From assembly GCA_002007465.1 (NCBI GenBank), contig LNAC01000018.1, positions 3,662,389 through 3,726,388 of the forward strand: a stretch of 64,000 nucleotides of DNA, in the 5' to 3' direction. Source of the DNA: Ailurus styani (taxonomy: Eukaryota; Chordata; Mammalia; Carnivora; Ailuridae). The position numbers were made by a program, and so were the translations under genes. Under the pieces are notes generated by a model. The model was not told the DNA's origin and made no database searches. It worked only from the letters and a program-made list of their open reading frames with translations. Each line of letters begins with the position of its first letter. Position 1 is the stretch's first letter. Below are positions 47,831 through 59,899 of the stretch, piece by piece.

Positions 47831-47999
47831 AATTGGGGGGGAGGGTTGCAGGTATGTGGAAAACAACGGTAATGGGGCAGCAGACTGGGGAGATAGGTTA
47901 CCTTCCTAGGGAGGCCACCTTCTTCTCTGGGCAGTAACTCCAAGTTTGGCTTCTGCTCTTGCTCAGGCATAGCTTTGACATTAGAGCTGAGGTGCCATT

Positions 48000-48190
48000 A
48001 GGCACCCGCTGGATGCCATGTGAGGAGCACTGAAACCAGAGTCTGGGAGGCCTGAGTTCAGTACTGACCTTCCTAAACCTCCCTCAGCTTTATGAGCTTC
48101 TAGGTCCTCGTCTGTAAAATGGAAATAGGAATCATGTTTGAGGCTGTTACCAAAATTAAATGACATGAGGACCCAGAGTCATCCCCCCCC
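48000..48190 (+). mobile_element. MIR, sense
   Basis: AGGCCTGAGTTCAGTACTGA and TCCTCGTCTGTAAAATGGAA in MIR order. Confidence 0.8.
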
Positions 48191-48419
48191 TTACAGGAAG
48201 ATGCCTCTCAGTGCAGAGTATCAGGAAGGGAAGGGCAGTGACAGTTTCACTGTCCTTGGATTACCAGGGCCCATCCAGCCTGGCACCCGCCTGTACTGTG
48301 ACCACTAGAGGGTGTGTGAGAGCCCCGCAGGGCAGGGCCTATGAGTTGGGACCTAAGGGCACCCTCCTAGATGGCCCTTGGGAACACAAGGCCTGGGGAT
48401 GTAGGAGAGGAGGAGAGTA

Positions 48420-48820
48420 GGGTCCCAGCTGCCACTCCTCAGGTCTCTGCAGTCACATTTCTTACAACAAATCCTAACCCCTTAGACCCCAATCTGACCC
48501 CTCCCCATTATTCCAGTGTTTTCCCGAAACACCCTGTGCTTCTCTTTACAGTGCTTCTCAGAATTCATCACCACACAATTCTGTGTCCATTCTCCTCTGT
48601 TTCTGGAACGTAAGCCCCCTGTGGGGAGAGATGGTGATGCTATGAGGCCACCTGCAGCAGCACTGAGGGAGGGGAGTCAGGCACAGGCCATTTGAGACCA
48701 CCCTGTGCCATCAATGAAGGTCATTCACCCAAGACAGCTCCTGCCCCATTCCTTCTCTCCAGTCCCTAGCCCAACGCTTGTCACTCAGTAAGAATCTATG
48801 AGATGGTTGAATTCAAATCT
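48420..48820 (+). mobile_element. L2 3' part, sense
   Basis: TCTGGAACGTAAGCCCCCTG and later CTTGTCACTCAGTAAGAATC fit L2 sense sequence. Confidence 0.7.
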
Positions 48821-48834
48821 CTCACTTCACTAAG

Positions 48835-49890
48835 CTTTGTGCTCATCATCATCCTGTACCAAATATTTATATGCACTATCTCATCAAATCCACCACCACC
48901 CCCAAAATGAGACAGTGAAGAAGTTATCATTCTTACTAGACCTATTTTGTAGAGAAGGAAACAGAGAGCTTAAGTAATTTGTCTCTGGTCACACAGCCCA
49001 TAGGTGGCAGAGTTGGGACTTGAACCCAGGGCTGCTTGAGGTGAGTGTTCATCTTCTTAACACTTGGTCCTGGAAAAGAAAACAAGGTCCTTTGCCCTTG
49101 GGAAGTTTCCATGTTAGCTGGGAAGACAAAAGGCATGAAACAGCAGAAATCATACAAGGTAGCACTTGGCTTCTTGATAGTGGAAAGAGGCAACTGCTTA
49201 AAGGGCTAGGGATCCTGCAATGAACAAAACACAAAATTCCTAAGCTCAAGGAATCTAGTGGGAGGACAGACCATAAACAAAACAATCAGGTATATGGTGT
49301 TTTGGAAGGTAAAGAGGCCGAGGTTAAAAATAAGGCAGAGGAGACAGGAATGCCAGGAGAGAGTAGTCATGGTTCGGAGAAAGTGGTCAGGAAAGGCTTC
49401 CCTGGGAAGGTGACATTTGAACAAAGTCCTGACGGTGGGGGGGAACCACTATGACACTACTAGCAAAAGAATGTTCCAGGCACAGAAAGCAGCAAGTACA
49501 AAATTCTGGAGGTGGCAATGTGCCTGGTGTGTTCCAGGACCATCAGAGAAGTGCTAATAGGTGAGAAATACCGGGGAACAGATCGAAGAGTCACATAGGC
49601 CGTTGTGGGGTCTTTGGCTGGTCCCCTGATGCACCTAGAGCACCCCTGGAGGTTCTGAGAAGGGGAGGGACATGTTCTGCCTAGTTTTAGCTGGCTCCCT
49701 CTAGTGGCCATGTGGAGATTAGCCTGCAGGGCACAAACCTGGAAGCAGGGACTTGGTGGGAGGTTGTCGTAGTGGTGGGAGAGACCACTCTGGTTTGGGA
49801 ACCGGCAGGTGGATCCTGGGCATATTTGAAGATAGAACCAGCATGATTTGCTGTTACAGATCTGAGTGTGAAAGAACATCTCCATGATGA
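48835..49890 (-). mobile_element. MIR followed by long L2, antisense
   Basis: 48835-49065 is antisense MIR (GGCAGAGTTGGGACTTGAAC). From about 49200, L2 antisense wording runs on: GAATCTAGTGGGAGGACAGA, GGTCAGGAAAGGCTTCCCTG and ATGTTCCAGGCACAGAAAGC. Confidence 0.8.
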
Positions 49891-50329
49891 ATGCATGTTA
49901 CTGACACTTATTTGCTTAATTTTTATAAATCAATTCACTCTTACTCAGGCTTGTTGTAAGTAATAATATCCATGGAGTCACAAATGTGCTAGTTATATTT
50001 ATCGCTTTAAAGTAAATACATAAAATATGTTTGCACATCACCTAAACTTAGCCTGGGGACCACCTAGCTCCATGCAATGCTGAGGACGCTGGTTTAACCA
50101 ATTGCTAATCTCACCCACTTTCAGGCTTTTTTGATTGTTTATTTCTTGCTTTTTTACTACTTTCTTGCAGAAAGTGATTTTTTTTTTCCTGTCTATAATT
50201 AGGTCCTATATATAACTGGGGGACCCATTCCCCTAGACCCTGTGAATTCAATGCTGGTTTTTCTCTGGCCTCTCCAGGCAACCTCTGCTTGGGCAGCACA
50301 GAGTGGTGGTTCCTCACCATTATTTTGTC

Positions 50330-50590
50330 AAGCTCAGCAGACCTGGGTTCAAATCCTGTTCAGCCACCTCTTAGCTGTGTGGCCTTGGGCAACTTCCTTC
50401 ACCTCCTAGGATTACCCCTCCAACCAGGTGCTACACTCAGGCTCAGATGATAGATTCCAGATGGGGAGCCTGAGACATCACCAGTAATAAAAATATTGGG
50501 AGGCTGTTTTCAAGATTGAAATGCTAAGCGCAGTGTCTGGCACCTAATAAGAGCTCAGTAAATGACAGTAGCTGTGATTAGTGAAATGAG
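50330..50590 (+). mobile_element. MIR, sense
   Basis: AGACCTGGGTTCAAATCCTG, GCTGTGTGGCCTTGGGCAAC, and a terminal CTAATAAGAGCTCAGTAAAT. Confidence 0.9.
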
Positions 50591-51069
50591 CATGGAGTCA
50601 ATCTTTACCAGGGTAAGCCTGGGTAAACAGGATTGTTAAAACTAGCCCCTGGGAGACTCAGTTTCCTCATCTATAAAGTAGACCCACCTACCCGAGGTGG
50701 GCGTGACAGGAGTTAAGTTCTGCCACACAGTAGGACTCAGCAGCCCACCGTGAGACGTGACCTGGAGAAGGAAGGCCAGCCGTGTAAGGGAACCAAGAGA
50801 ATCATCCCTTTCCAGTGCTACGGATCACACCCCTTGGCCTGCACCTAATGCTCCACTCTCCAACCAGCCTTTCACCATCGCAGAGCAGAAGGGGGTAGGG
50901 ATGGAGGAGATCACCTAGTACCAGGTGAGGAGGGTTACTTACCCAAGGTCACAGGGCCAGCTGCAGGGAGCCGGGGATCCAGCCAAGGCTTTTCTGACTC
51001 CCGGGGTCCCTTGCCCCTCTTCCCAGGGCTTAAGGCATCTCAACCCATGTGCACAGCGGATGTGGAAAA

Positions 51070-51290
51070 GAAAGTAGGAGGGCAGGCTCTGGGGTCAGAC
51101 TTCTTGGGTTCCAATTCTGGGTCTGCCCCTTACAGAGCGGCCTTGGTCCCTTTGCCTATACTTGGTGAATCTCAGCTCCCCATCCATAATAATTATACCT
51201 ACCTCACAGGGGCCATTGTGAGTATTGACTGAGATTATTATTCAAAGCATTTAGAGCTGCTATTCTCATTCGGCTCCATGTGGATGACAC
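51070..51290 (+). mobile_element. MIR, sense
   Basis: GGGTTCCAATTCTGGGTCTG, TTATACCTACCTCACAGGGG and GAGTATTGACTGAGATTATT. Confidence 0.85.
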
Positions 51291-51334
51291 AGCAGAGAGG
51301 GCAGTACCTTGTACATTGTCAGCTTTCAGAAACA

Positions 51335-51430
51335 CTGAATGAATGAAGGCATGAATGAATGAATGAGGGCATGAATGAGTGAAGTGCTGCAAGTACAGAA
51401 TGAATGAATGAATGAGTGAAGAGCTGCAAG
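51335..51430 (+). repeat. GAAT-rich tandem duplication
   Basis: GAAT repeats form two larger copies, each ending GAGTGAAG(T/A)GCTGCAAGT, so a short segment of about 50 bp has been duplicated. Confidence 0.8.
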
Positions 51431-51610
51431 TCTCATGATTTTTAAGAGGGCTGTAGGCAGTTGTGAAGAGATCAGAGTGAGGACTGTGGATTTACTTCAA
51501 GGCAGCTGGGTTACCCCACCTAGGTAATCCATGTCCTTCTCAGGCTGGGCAACTGGGGGTGCTTCTTGAAGTCAAAGAGTTCATTTGATTCAGAGATGTT
51601 AGAGAAGGGA

Positions 51611-52138
51611 CATCTGGGGGACAGTCAGTTAGTGTCGAGCTCTGGATCTCAGTTTAGGTCTTGATGTCAGAGTCATGAGTTTAAGCCCTGCATTGGACTC
51701 CAAGCTGGGTTTGGCACCTAGTTAAAAAAAAAAAAAATGTTGGGGGTGCTTGGGTGGCTCAGTGGGTTAAAGCCTCTGCCTTCGGCTCAGGTCATGATCT
51801 CAGGGTCCTGGGATTGAGCCCCGAATCGGGCTCTCTGCTCAGCAAGGAGCCTGCTTCCTCCTCTCTCTCTGCCTGCCTCTCTGCCTACTTGTAACCTCTC
51901 TCTCTCTGTCAAATAAATAAATAAAATCTTAAAAAAAAAAATGTTGGAGAGGGGCGCCTGGGTTGCTCAGTCAGTTGAGCATCTGCTTCAGCTCAGGTCA
52001 TGATCCCGGGGTCCTGGGATCAAGTCTTACGTCAGGCTCCTTGCTCAGGAGAGAACGTGCTTCTCCCTCTGTCTGCTGCTCCCCCTGCTTGTGCTCTCTC
52101 TCTCTCTGACAAATAAATACATAAAATCTTTAAAAAAC
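51611..52138 (+). mobile_element. Three CAN SINEs inserted head-to-tail
   Basis: An old short copy (51611-51737), a young copy (51743-51938) and an intermediate-type copy (51951-52138), all in sense orientation. AAATGTTGG follows each A tail, and the 13-bp AAAATGTTGGAGA at 51938-51950 and 52139-52151 is a perfect target-site duplication of the third copy. Confidence 0.95.
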
Positions 52139-53122
52139 AAAATGTTGGAGAAAATTATTTTTACACTGTAATGTATTCCATGTTTAATATTAAAGCTAAC
52201 CCAGATATATCAAGGAATAGAATGCAAGATTCCCACAAGGTTTTGACAGAGAAGGGAGACTTCCAAAGAACGGCATCATGAGCAGGATCAGACCACCGCA
52301 GGCCTGACCCTGGGCCTCCTGGACGAGGCTCACTTCCTTAGCCTTCAGGGGAACACAGGGACCCTCACTGAAGAGCCCAACGCCCAGGGATATGGCTTAG
52401 TTATACTTCAACACGTTTCCACTGGGCACTTGCTGGAAGCCAAAGGCATTTTGTGATGATACACAGAATTATGTAATATCCCTCAGAGACCGGGAATTTA
52501 TTCAAAGGCATGCCTGCGTTCAGCCATTCCTCTACACCACCATGGCCAGAGAGAACCACACAAGCCCCACCTCAAGTCCCCCTCCCACCACATGGACCCT
52601 GAACAAGAGAGGGTCTGCTCCTCAGAACATCCCACAGTTCCCCTGTGTCCTCTGTAACATCCAGCCTTCACACATGCTGATCCTTCTGCCTGGAATGCTC
52701 TTCCTTCTTTTCCCCTGAACAAACACTTCCTCTCTCTCTCCCCAGTGAGAGGCCCGAGGCTATTTTCCTTGCATTTTGCCATCCCTCTTTTCCAGGGCTG
52801 GGAATGATTTGTCCACATCTGAGAGCCTGTCAGGAGCTCAGCCTGAGTGCCCCTCCTCTCCACCCCTCGCTAGCACCCAGGAGGTGCTAGAAATGGGGGA
52901 GTGGGGATTTCATTTTTGACAGATATGGCCAAATTGGCCTCCCCATCGCAGCTGTCCCGACTTCCCCTCCCTGTAGCAATGCCCAACAGCTGTTGACACT
53001 GGGGTTCCACTTTCTACAGATAGCACCCAGATGTGCTTGCTTGTGACTGAAATGATGTACTCATACAGTTACCTCTGTGTCGCTTTAAGAGCTGGGAGTT
53101 ACGTTCTATCACATCCCTTTTA

Positions 53123-53321
53123 TCTTTTTTTTTTTAAGATTTTATTTATTTATTTGACAGAGAGAGATCACAAGTAGGCTGAGAGGCAGGCAAAGAGAGA
53201 GAGGAGGAAGCAGGCTCCCTGCTGAGCAGGGAGCCCTATGCGGGGCTCGATCCCAGGACCCTGAGATCATGACCTGAGCCAAAGGCAGAGGCTTTAACCC
53301 ACTGAGCCACCCAGGTGCCCC
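53123..53321 (-). mobile_element. CAN SINE, full length, antisense
   Basis: T-rich start then AAGATTTTATTTATTTATTT, ending CCACCCAGGTGCCCC. ATCACATCCCTTTTA before it and ATCATGTCCCTTTATA after it are a diverged target-site duplication. Confidence 0.95.
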
Positions 53322-53329
53322 ATCATGTC

Positions 53330-53700
53330 CCTTTATAAGAAAGCGATTGTGAACAACTTTATCAGTAGAGGAGCTAATTAAATGAATGATGGCATATCAT
53401 CCAGCTGTTAAAAAGAGGCAGCCTTCAGTATGAAAAGATACCAATGACCAAAAACAATGCGAGCAAGATGCGACAGTTTGTGTAAATTTTTTTTCAAGTA
53501 TGGTGTGCATATGCATACAATGTCTTTGGGAAGATGCAGGCTGAGCCAATCAAGGTGGTTGTCTGGGGAGTTGGAGAGGTTGGCTGGAGGGTGGCAGCTA
53601 GATGAGACGGAGGTTATTTTTCAGCCCAGAACTGTTTGGCTGTTTTGTTTGTTTCTTACTTGTTTTAAGTCATTCTATTAAATAAGTATTGATTACATAT
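53330..53700 (+). mobile_element. L1 3'-region fragment
   Basis: 'ggcatatcatccagctgttaaaaagaggc' wording and later a poly-T/AT part match an old L1 3' region. The preceding SINE lies at its left edge. Confidence 0.55.
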
Positions 53701-53877
53701 GGTACAAAATCTAAACAAGACCAAAGTTTAGTCCAAAAGAAGCCACCCTCTCTCTCCTGCATCCAGCCCTCTTGGTTTGTCCTCTTTGGTACCTCCTGAA
53801 TCTTTGCACCTTGGGCAGAATTATCCACTTAAAAATAATTAAATCCAATATTTTTTTTAATAAAAAACAACTGAATT

Positions 53878-54091
53878 GGGGCTCTTGGGTGGTGTAGTCG
53901 GTTAAGCGTCTGACTCTTGGTTATGATTCAGGTCATGAGATCGAGCCCCGCAACGGGTTCCACGCTCAGCATGGAGTCTGCCAGAGTTTCTCTCTCCCTC
54001 TCCCTCTGTTCCTCCCCCTGTTCCCCACAGCCATGTTCATGTGCCAGCTCTCTCTCTCTCTCTCTCCCTCTCAAATAATCTTTTTTAAAAA
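53878..54091 (+). mobile_element. CAN SINE, older subtype
   Basis: GGGGCTCTTGGGTGGTGTAG head and AAGCGTCTGACTCTTGGTTA segment of the older caniform subtype, with long CT-rich part and short A tail. Confidence 0.9.
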
Positions 54092-54102
54092 CCTGAACTA
54101 AA

Positions 54103-54281
54103 GGGATGCCTGGGTGGCTCAGTCGGTTAAGCATTTGCCTTTGGCTCAGGTCATGATTCCATGGTCCTGGGACTGAGCCCCAGATCAGGCTCCCTGCTCC
54201 ACGGGGAACCTGCTTCTCCCTCTCCTTGCCGCTCCCCCTACTTGTGCTCTCTGTCAAATAAGTAAATAAAATTTTAAAAAA
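54103..54281 (+). mobile_element. CAN SINE, intermediate subtype
   Basis: GGGATGCCTGGGTGGCTCAG head, only about 12 bp after the preceding SINE. Ends AAATAAAATTTTAAAAAAC. Confidence 0.95.
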
Positions 54282-54707
54282 CAGGAATTGTGAATTTAAT
54301 AAACATTGGTTGAAGAAAGGAATAAATCAACAAAATAGTTGGTTGAAGAATTAAATACATGAAACAATTCTATAACCAAAGAGGGCCTGACCCGGTGACA
54401 GACAAAATGACAAACACAAGAAGAGATACAAGTAAGACTTGACCTTGGTTTCCTGTATGTACATCTCTTCCTAGGCCGACCAGGAAACGCCTGATGCTCT
54501 CCTTTCCTCCCCAGGGCTAGGCACCCAGCAGGGGTGTGATAAACATTTCTGGCCTCAGCCCCCACTAGCACCAGCCGTGCTCTGCTGGGGAAGGGGCTGA
54601 GGGACACAGTCTCCAGAGCCTGCCTTCCAGAGCCCAGGATTGTGTGCAGGGCTGCACTGTGACTTCTGTGGGCCCTGGGCACTTCCATCTCCGTGGGCCC
54701 CTTCTTC

Positions 54708-54730
54708 CATTAAAAAAAAAAANAAAAAGT
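54708..54730. repeat. A-rich tract with one N
   Basis: About 17 A with an N at 54723; homopolymer length uncertain. Confidence 0.85.
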
Positions 54731-55085
54731 TTATTTTACAAGAGTATTGGTATAAAGACAAATGTAATCCAGGCTAGATTCATTATATTTATTATGAGTC
54801 TTTTTTTTTTTTCTGATTTCAGACAAAAATCAAAATGAAAATATTTCATCAGTCTGGTAAAATTATCGTGGGGTCCTAGGCCCTGTGTCTGCCTGTGCCT
54901 AAGGATAAAGTTAGCCCTGGGCCTGTGCCCTGGGCATGGCTGGTGCTCAGCAAGCAGGCACTGCTACTCCGGGCGGCCTGGCCAGTGAAAGCCACGTGGG
55001 CCCTATCCCTGCTCCCGCCTACCCCCTGGGGCTCTGAAGGCCATCACTAAGGTTTCCTGATTTCAGTGTCCTCCCACCGTCTCAC

Positions 55086-55125
55086 CCCCCCCCCCCCCCC
55101 AACATGCGNNCCCCCCCCCCCCCCC
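55086..55125. other. Poly-C / NN / poly-C assembly artefact
   Basis: Two C runs flank two N, and AACATGC appears on both sides (55101-55107 and 55129-55135), so the local sequence is probably duplicated by a failed gap closure. Confidence 0.8.
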
Positions 55126-55279
55126 GCTAACATGCAGGGCTGCCATGATGATTAGGGGCTTGATAATCGCCCAATATTATTGGATGATTTATCCCCAGGG
55201 TGGAGGGAGACCTCTGCAGGTGGGCATCAAAGACACCAACCACAGTCAGACAAGGACAGCTTAAAATTCCAGGTCAGGC

Positions 55280-55945
55280 CTCTCTGCTTAGGGGATCCTG
55301 TCATTGACTAGGCATTAGAATCACCTGGGAGCTTTAGAAACTACCGAAGCCTGGTCGCTACCCAGAGCCATTAAATCAAAATATCTGATATGGGGCCAGA
55401 CCTTGTTTTTTGTTTCGAGCGCCCCCCCACCCACCCCTGGGGATTCTAACAGGGGCCTGGGGATTCCTGCGGATGGAAGGAGTGAGCTGGGGAATCCTGT
55501 CTCGTCCAGTGGGCGGCTTCTCACCCCGACAACATCCAAGCCCATGGACGCTCAGTGGCTGCCAGAGATAGTGGGGCAAACGTCACTTTCCTTAAAGACA
55601 GCCCCCCACCTTGAACATCTTCAGACGGCAGCCGGCCGAGATGCCCCCTGTGGGGCCCGCTCCCGGCCCGGAACCTTGCTGGACAGACACACTGACAGAA
55701 AAGAACCAGTGCATGCCTCCCGGCGAACAGGAGGGGAAGAACTAAGACCCAAGGACTTGCCCAGCAAGCACTGAGTGGGCTTCCCCAAGGGGGTGCTGTG
55801 GGCCCCCTCCACCTGAAGATCTGGCCCAGTCACCCTGCCCTCCTGGGCCACTGATTCAGCATCTCCAGGTACGGTCAGAAGCTGCATTTTTTTTACAAGC
55901 TCCGGAGGGGATGCTCCATGTACAGGAACATTTTTGAATCAGTTC
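55280..55945. mobile_element. Two MER5A/MER20-like hAT fragments
   Basis: GCATTAGAATCACCTGGGAG with GGATTCTAACAGGGGCCTGG (55280-55460), and CTGATTCAGCATCTCCAGGT (55850-55945). The sequence between is not assigned. Confidence 0.65.
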
Positions 55946-56044
55946 TACATCTTGATTTGGGAGGTAGGTCATGCAGGATACACAGCTATAAAAAATCATC
56001 AAGGTTGATGCTTAAGGTACACCTGATAAAAATAAAACAAAAAC

Positions 56045-56250
56045 TGGGGTGCCTGGGTGGTTCAGTCAGTTAAGCATCCAACTCTTGGTTTTTGGCTCAG
56101 GTCATGATCTCAGGGTGGTGAGATTAAGCCCCATGTCAGACTCCCTGCTTGGCAGGAAGTCTGCTTGAGATTCTCTCCCTCTCTCTCTCTGCCCCCCACT
56201 CCCGCTTTCTAATAAATAAATAAAATAATAAATAAATAAATAAAACTAAA
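56045..56250 (+). mobile_element. CAN SINE, older subtype with (AAAT)n tail
   Basis: GGGGTGCCTGGGTGGTTCAG head, ACTCTTGGTTTTTGGCTCAG middle, and an expanded AAATA/AAACT tail. Confidence 0.95.
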
Positions 56251-56649
56251 ACTAAAACGAACCAGCCTTCCATGTGTCTGGAGCTTTGGAAGGAGAATCA
56301 GGGGAGGCTGCCTGGAGGAGGAGCTGTTTGAGCTAAGCCTAGACATGGTGAGGAGCCGGGAACAGCACAGAGGGAGTTGGAAGGCCCATGGGGAAGGGAC
56401 TTGTAGCCATAGCAGTGGGGGCGGCAGGTAGGAATGGAGACAGGTTGGTTCTGGGGCCTTGTCAGGCTGCGGCCTCACCCCCCCACCCAGGGACAGGGTG
56501 TCCTCAGAGGCCCGCAGGCTGCTGTGGTCAGCATAGGTAGCCCATGTAAACTCCTAACTTGCCTCCAAGTGCACCCAGGTCATTCTCCCCAACAAGACAG
56601 CATTGTGTGGGGTTCCAATGCAGGGCAAGAAAAACAGAGAGCCCAATTG

Positions 56650-57480
56650 TCCCTGTCATAATGGGTATATAATTTATAATAATGTCAGCTATTAAAGGAT
56701 TTTTAGTAATTAACTGACAGTGGTGTGCTATTTCACTGCATTTTTGCCTGCCATAATGATCTTGAACTTTGCAAGACGGTTTTGAACTTGCTCAAAATAA
56801 GCCCCGAATACAAAGAAGGGAGACATCACTCCAAATGAGGGGTAAGAGGAGTTGGACAAAATGGGGCTGTTCTCCTCTCGGGGAGAGGGGTGAGCTGTGC
56901 AGAACTGGGGAGATCTGAGGCCCACTGTCATCCCAGAAGCTGCACAACCAGTAAAATGCCTGCCAGGCCAGAGTGGGGAGTAAAAGCAAGTCAGCTGTTT
57001 CTTAATAGGGTTAAGATGCATTTTTTTCAATACACCTTGTTTGCATGATTCACAGCTGGGAATATTTTTCTCTTCCCCAAAGAAATAGGCTTCCATTCTC
57101 ATTTTTCTTGAAATACATGTCTCTGTTGGTATATCTTTTGCTGTTTTGACTTCTAATAGAGACATAGGAGATATTTCTTTTTCCTATTAATTCCACTAAG
57201 AAAAGATAAAGCCAGCACGAGCCCAGTGATAAATAGAAACTGACACCGGGGGTGCGGGGGGGCATTAGGGAGTGGTGGGGTCTGTGGCAAATTGGAGAGC
57301 CCAGTGTAAGCAAAGCATCTGCTGTTCTGGTCCAGACAATCAGGACTGCAAACCCCTGGCAGAGACTCGTAGGTGCCGATAGCAACCTCAGTTCTTCCTC
57401 TTTCTCTTCAACAGCAGAACAAGGGTTTATTTTCAGCCTGGCAAATTTTATCTTGAGGAATTTTACAAAGCCCTCCATCA
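56650..57480. other. AT-rich repeat-free upstream stretch
   Basis: No repeat or gene recognised. Blocks such as TTTAGTAATTAACTGACAG and CTTGTTTGCATGATTCACAG contain homeodomain- and POU-like words; a possible distal regulatory region. Confidence 0.3.
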
Positions 57481-57799
57481 GTCTTTCTCCCTGTGGGTGA
57501 AATTTCTCTTTCTAGCCCTCTCATCTTTTTTTTTTTTTTTAATCCTCGGTTATTCTTTCATTCATTCATACATTCACATCAAACACATGGACGGGGACCT
57601 TTTGTGTGGTGGGTCAACTCACTGGGTTGTTTCTCTTGCCAGTACTGCTTTGGACCCTGCCCAACCTCCTTCACATCCAACCAGGAAGTGGAAAGAAATA
57701 GGGAGAGAGGGGGAGGAAGGCTTTGGAGGGTGGCCTCTCAGATCTAGGATTCATGTTAAGGTTGGTCGGTTTTTCTTTTTTCTTCTACCTGATCCAACC

Positions 57800-57880
57800 C
57801 TTACCACCTCCATGGAGAAAACCCAGGCTCAGAGACGTTAACTAATCTGCCCAAAGTCACACCATTAGAAAGCAGTTGAC
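57800..57880 (-). mobile_element. MIR fragment, antisense
   Basis: CAGGCTCAGAGACGTTAACT and GCCCAAAGTCACACCATTAG. Confidence 0.75.
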
Positions 57881-58189
57881 TCAGCCTTGAAGCTGGTTCT
57901 GACAGCCTGCAAGGCCTTTGGCCCCTACCACCCCATCTCTCCTGCCTTTGTGGACGTCTGCGTGCTGCAGACGTCCTCTGCAGCCACAGGCCAGCACCAC
58001 AGAGAAGAGCCCATTGTCCACTTAGGACTCTTTGGTCACACACTGACAAAGCATTTGCAGTTATGCATCGAATCTGCTGCAGTGGGAGCAAGCCCGGGGT
58101 CAGCAGAGGGAAATAGGAGGGCTTGGCCTGCGTGCTGCAGGAGGCCAGAGGGCTTGCACACAGGCCCGGAGATGGTGGGCAGCAGCTCT

Positions 58190-58560
58190 GTCCTTTAGGA
58201 AGCTCTGAGCTGCAAATAACAGGAAATCCAACTGACAGTGTTCTAATGCTAAGAACTTTTATTTCATGGATAAAACATGAACCTCAGGTTCTCAGAGCCA
58301 TCCCATGAGGTCATTGAGGACCTGGTTCTTTCCACCTCTTTGCTTTTCCATCCTCAGTGGGTTGGTTTTAGTTAAGGCTGGCTCCCCTCATTGTGGCAAG
58401 ATAGCTGTTGCAGCTCCGGCCATCACAGCAGACACAATGATGAATAGCTCTCCTGCAGTCTCCTTCCTAAAAGTCAAGGAACTTTTCCCAGGAACTCCTA
58501 GCGATATCCCCTCACATCTCCTTTGCCAGAACAGGGTCACCGATTGACTTAAGCTACAGG
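58190..58560. mobile_element. Ancient interspersed repeat, class not assigned
   Basis: GCAAATAACAGGAAATCCAA with a following 'gctaagaacttttatttcatgg' and GGCAAGATAGCTGTTGCAGC are wording of a common mammalian fossil I cannot name with confidence. Confidence 0.45.
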
Positions 58561-58859
58561 AGTTTCATCTGTTAGGTGGCTAGGTACCTTCCACTCACCC
58601 CTCCCCAACTCGGCCCCTCTTTGTCCTGGGAGGCTGGTGCGCAGGGGCGTCATCAACATGAAACCTTGCCTTTGGCCTTCAGGTTGGACTCAGTCAATGG
58701 GGGACACCAAAAAGTGCTCCCAGGCAGGAAGGAGTGGTCAGTCAGGTACTCATTCCCCTGTGTTCTCCTTGCTGGGTGGCCATGGCTCACCTGCATCTTC
58801 TACCAAAGCTCATGACTCCTGCAAAGCAACCCTCTCCATGCACTCTCTACCCTGGTTCT

Positions 58860-59560
58860 CATTCCTGCTCCTGTCCTCGGTGACTTCTCCAACCTAGGTG
58901 GGGAGAACAGCTGCCCCCCATTGCTAGCCCAGGCTCATTCACTGCCCTGGTGCAATGCCCAAACCCTTCACACACCCTTGTGATTAGACCTTTCTCCACT
59001 CCTCTCATTGCCCGTCTGAAGGTGCATTCTCTACCCTTCCCGAGACCGGGCAGTACACAAGGCAGGGGATAAAGCTCCCTTTGTAGCCTTGACTCACTGT
59101 CTCCTGAGCCTCTTCCCAGAGGTCTCTTTAGCAGTACACCCTCAGTCCATCCCAGTAGCTGACCTCCCCACCTTTGTCAGCAGCACCACCAACCATTCAG
59201 GCGCCCAGGAACAAAACCTGGGTGTTGACTCCCACTCTCCTGCTGCCCTGCCCCTAACCCAGTCCAGAACAGTCTTCACTGATCCCACCTCTACTGGTCT
59301 CTCCCATTCCTCGCCTTTTCCCAATTTCAGGCCTTCATTACGGCTCATCTGCCTCCCGACAGCAGCCTCCTATGTGATCTCCCTGCCTCCGAGGCAGGCC
59401 ACTGCCACAAGAAACGTCCGCAACCATAGCTCTAATCACGATCGTATTCTTCTGCTCTGCCCTTACCGCCTGCTAATTAAACTCCAAATGCCTTCACCTG
59501 ACCACACCTGGCCACAAAGCCATATGCATTTAGGCCTCTACACGGCTTCCCAGCTCCCCT
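58860..59560 (+). mobile_element. L2-type sequence, sense
   Basis: The strongly pyrimidine-rich right part (ACTCCAAATGCCTTCACCTG, preceded by ACCGCCTGCTAATTAAAC) fits L2 3'-part sense sequence. A 163-codon frame through it is repeat-derived. Confidence 0.6.
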
Positions 59561-59564
59561 CTCC

Positions 59565-59750
59565 TTTTTTTGTTTTTTAAAGACTTATTTATTTATTTGA
59601 GAGAGAGAGAGAAAGAAAGAGCATGAGAGGGGAGAAGGTCAGAGGGAGAAGGAGACTCCCCATGGAGCTGGGAGCCCGATGCGGGACTCGATCCCAGGAC
59701 TCCGGGAAGGCAGTTGTTTAACCAACTGAGCCAGCCAGGTGCCCGCCCTC
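59565..59750 (-). mobile_element. CAN SINE, antisense, with internal deletion
   Basis: AAAGACTTATTTATTTATTT start and AACTGAGCCAGCCAGGTGCC end. The usual 'atcatgacctgagcc' part is missing between CCCAGGACT and GGAAGGCAG. It abuts a C-run and an assembly gap. Confidence 0.9.
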
Positions 59751-59764
59751 CCGCCCCCCCCCCA

Positions 59765-59895
59765 NNNNNNNNNNNNNNNNNNNNNNNNNNNNNNNNNNNN
59801 NNNNNNNNNNNNNNNNNNNNNNNNNNNNNNNNNNNNNNNNNNNNNNNNNNNNNNNNNNNNNNNNNNNNNNNNNNNNNNNNNNNNNNNNNNNNNNN
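59765..59895. other. Assembly gap
   Basis: A run of 131 N directly after a C-rich run beside the SINE. Confidence 0.95.
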
Positions 59896-59899
59896 CCAT

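Noticed and set aside
51335..51430. CRISPR-like direct repeats
   Set aside because: These are simple GAAT repeats in a mammalian genome, with no spacer structure.
59089..59580. 163-codon open frame on the plus strand
   Set aside because: The sequence is L2-like repeat; the frame is not a gene.
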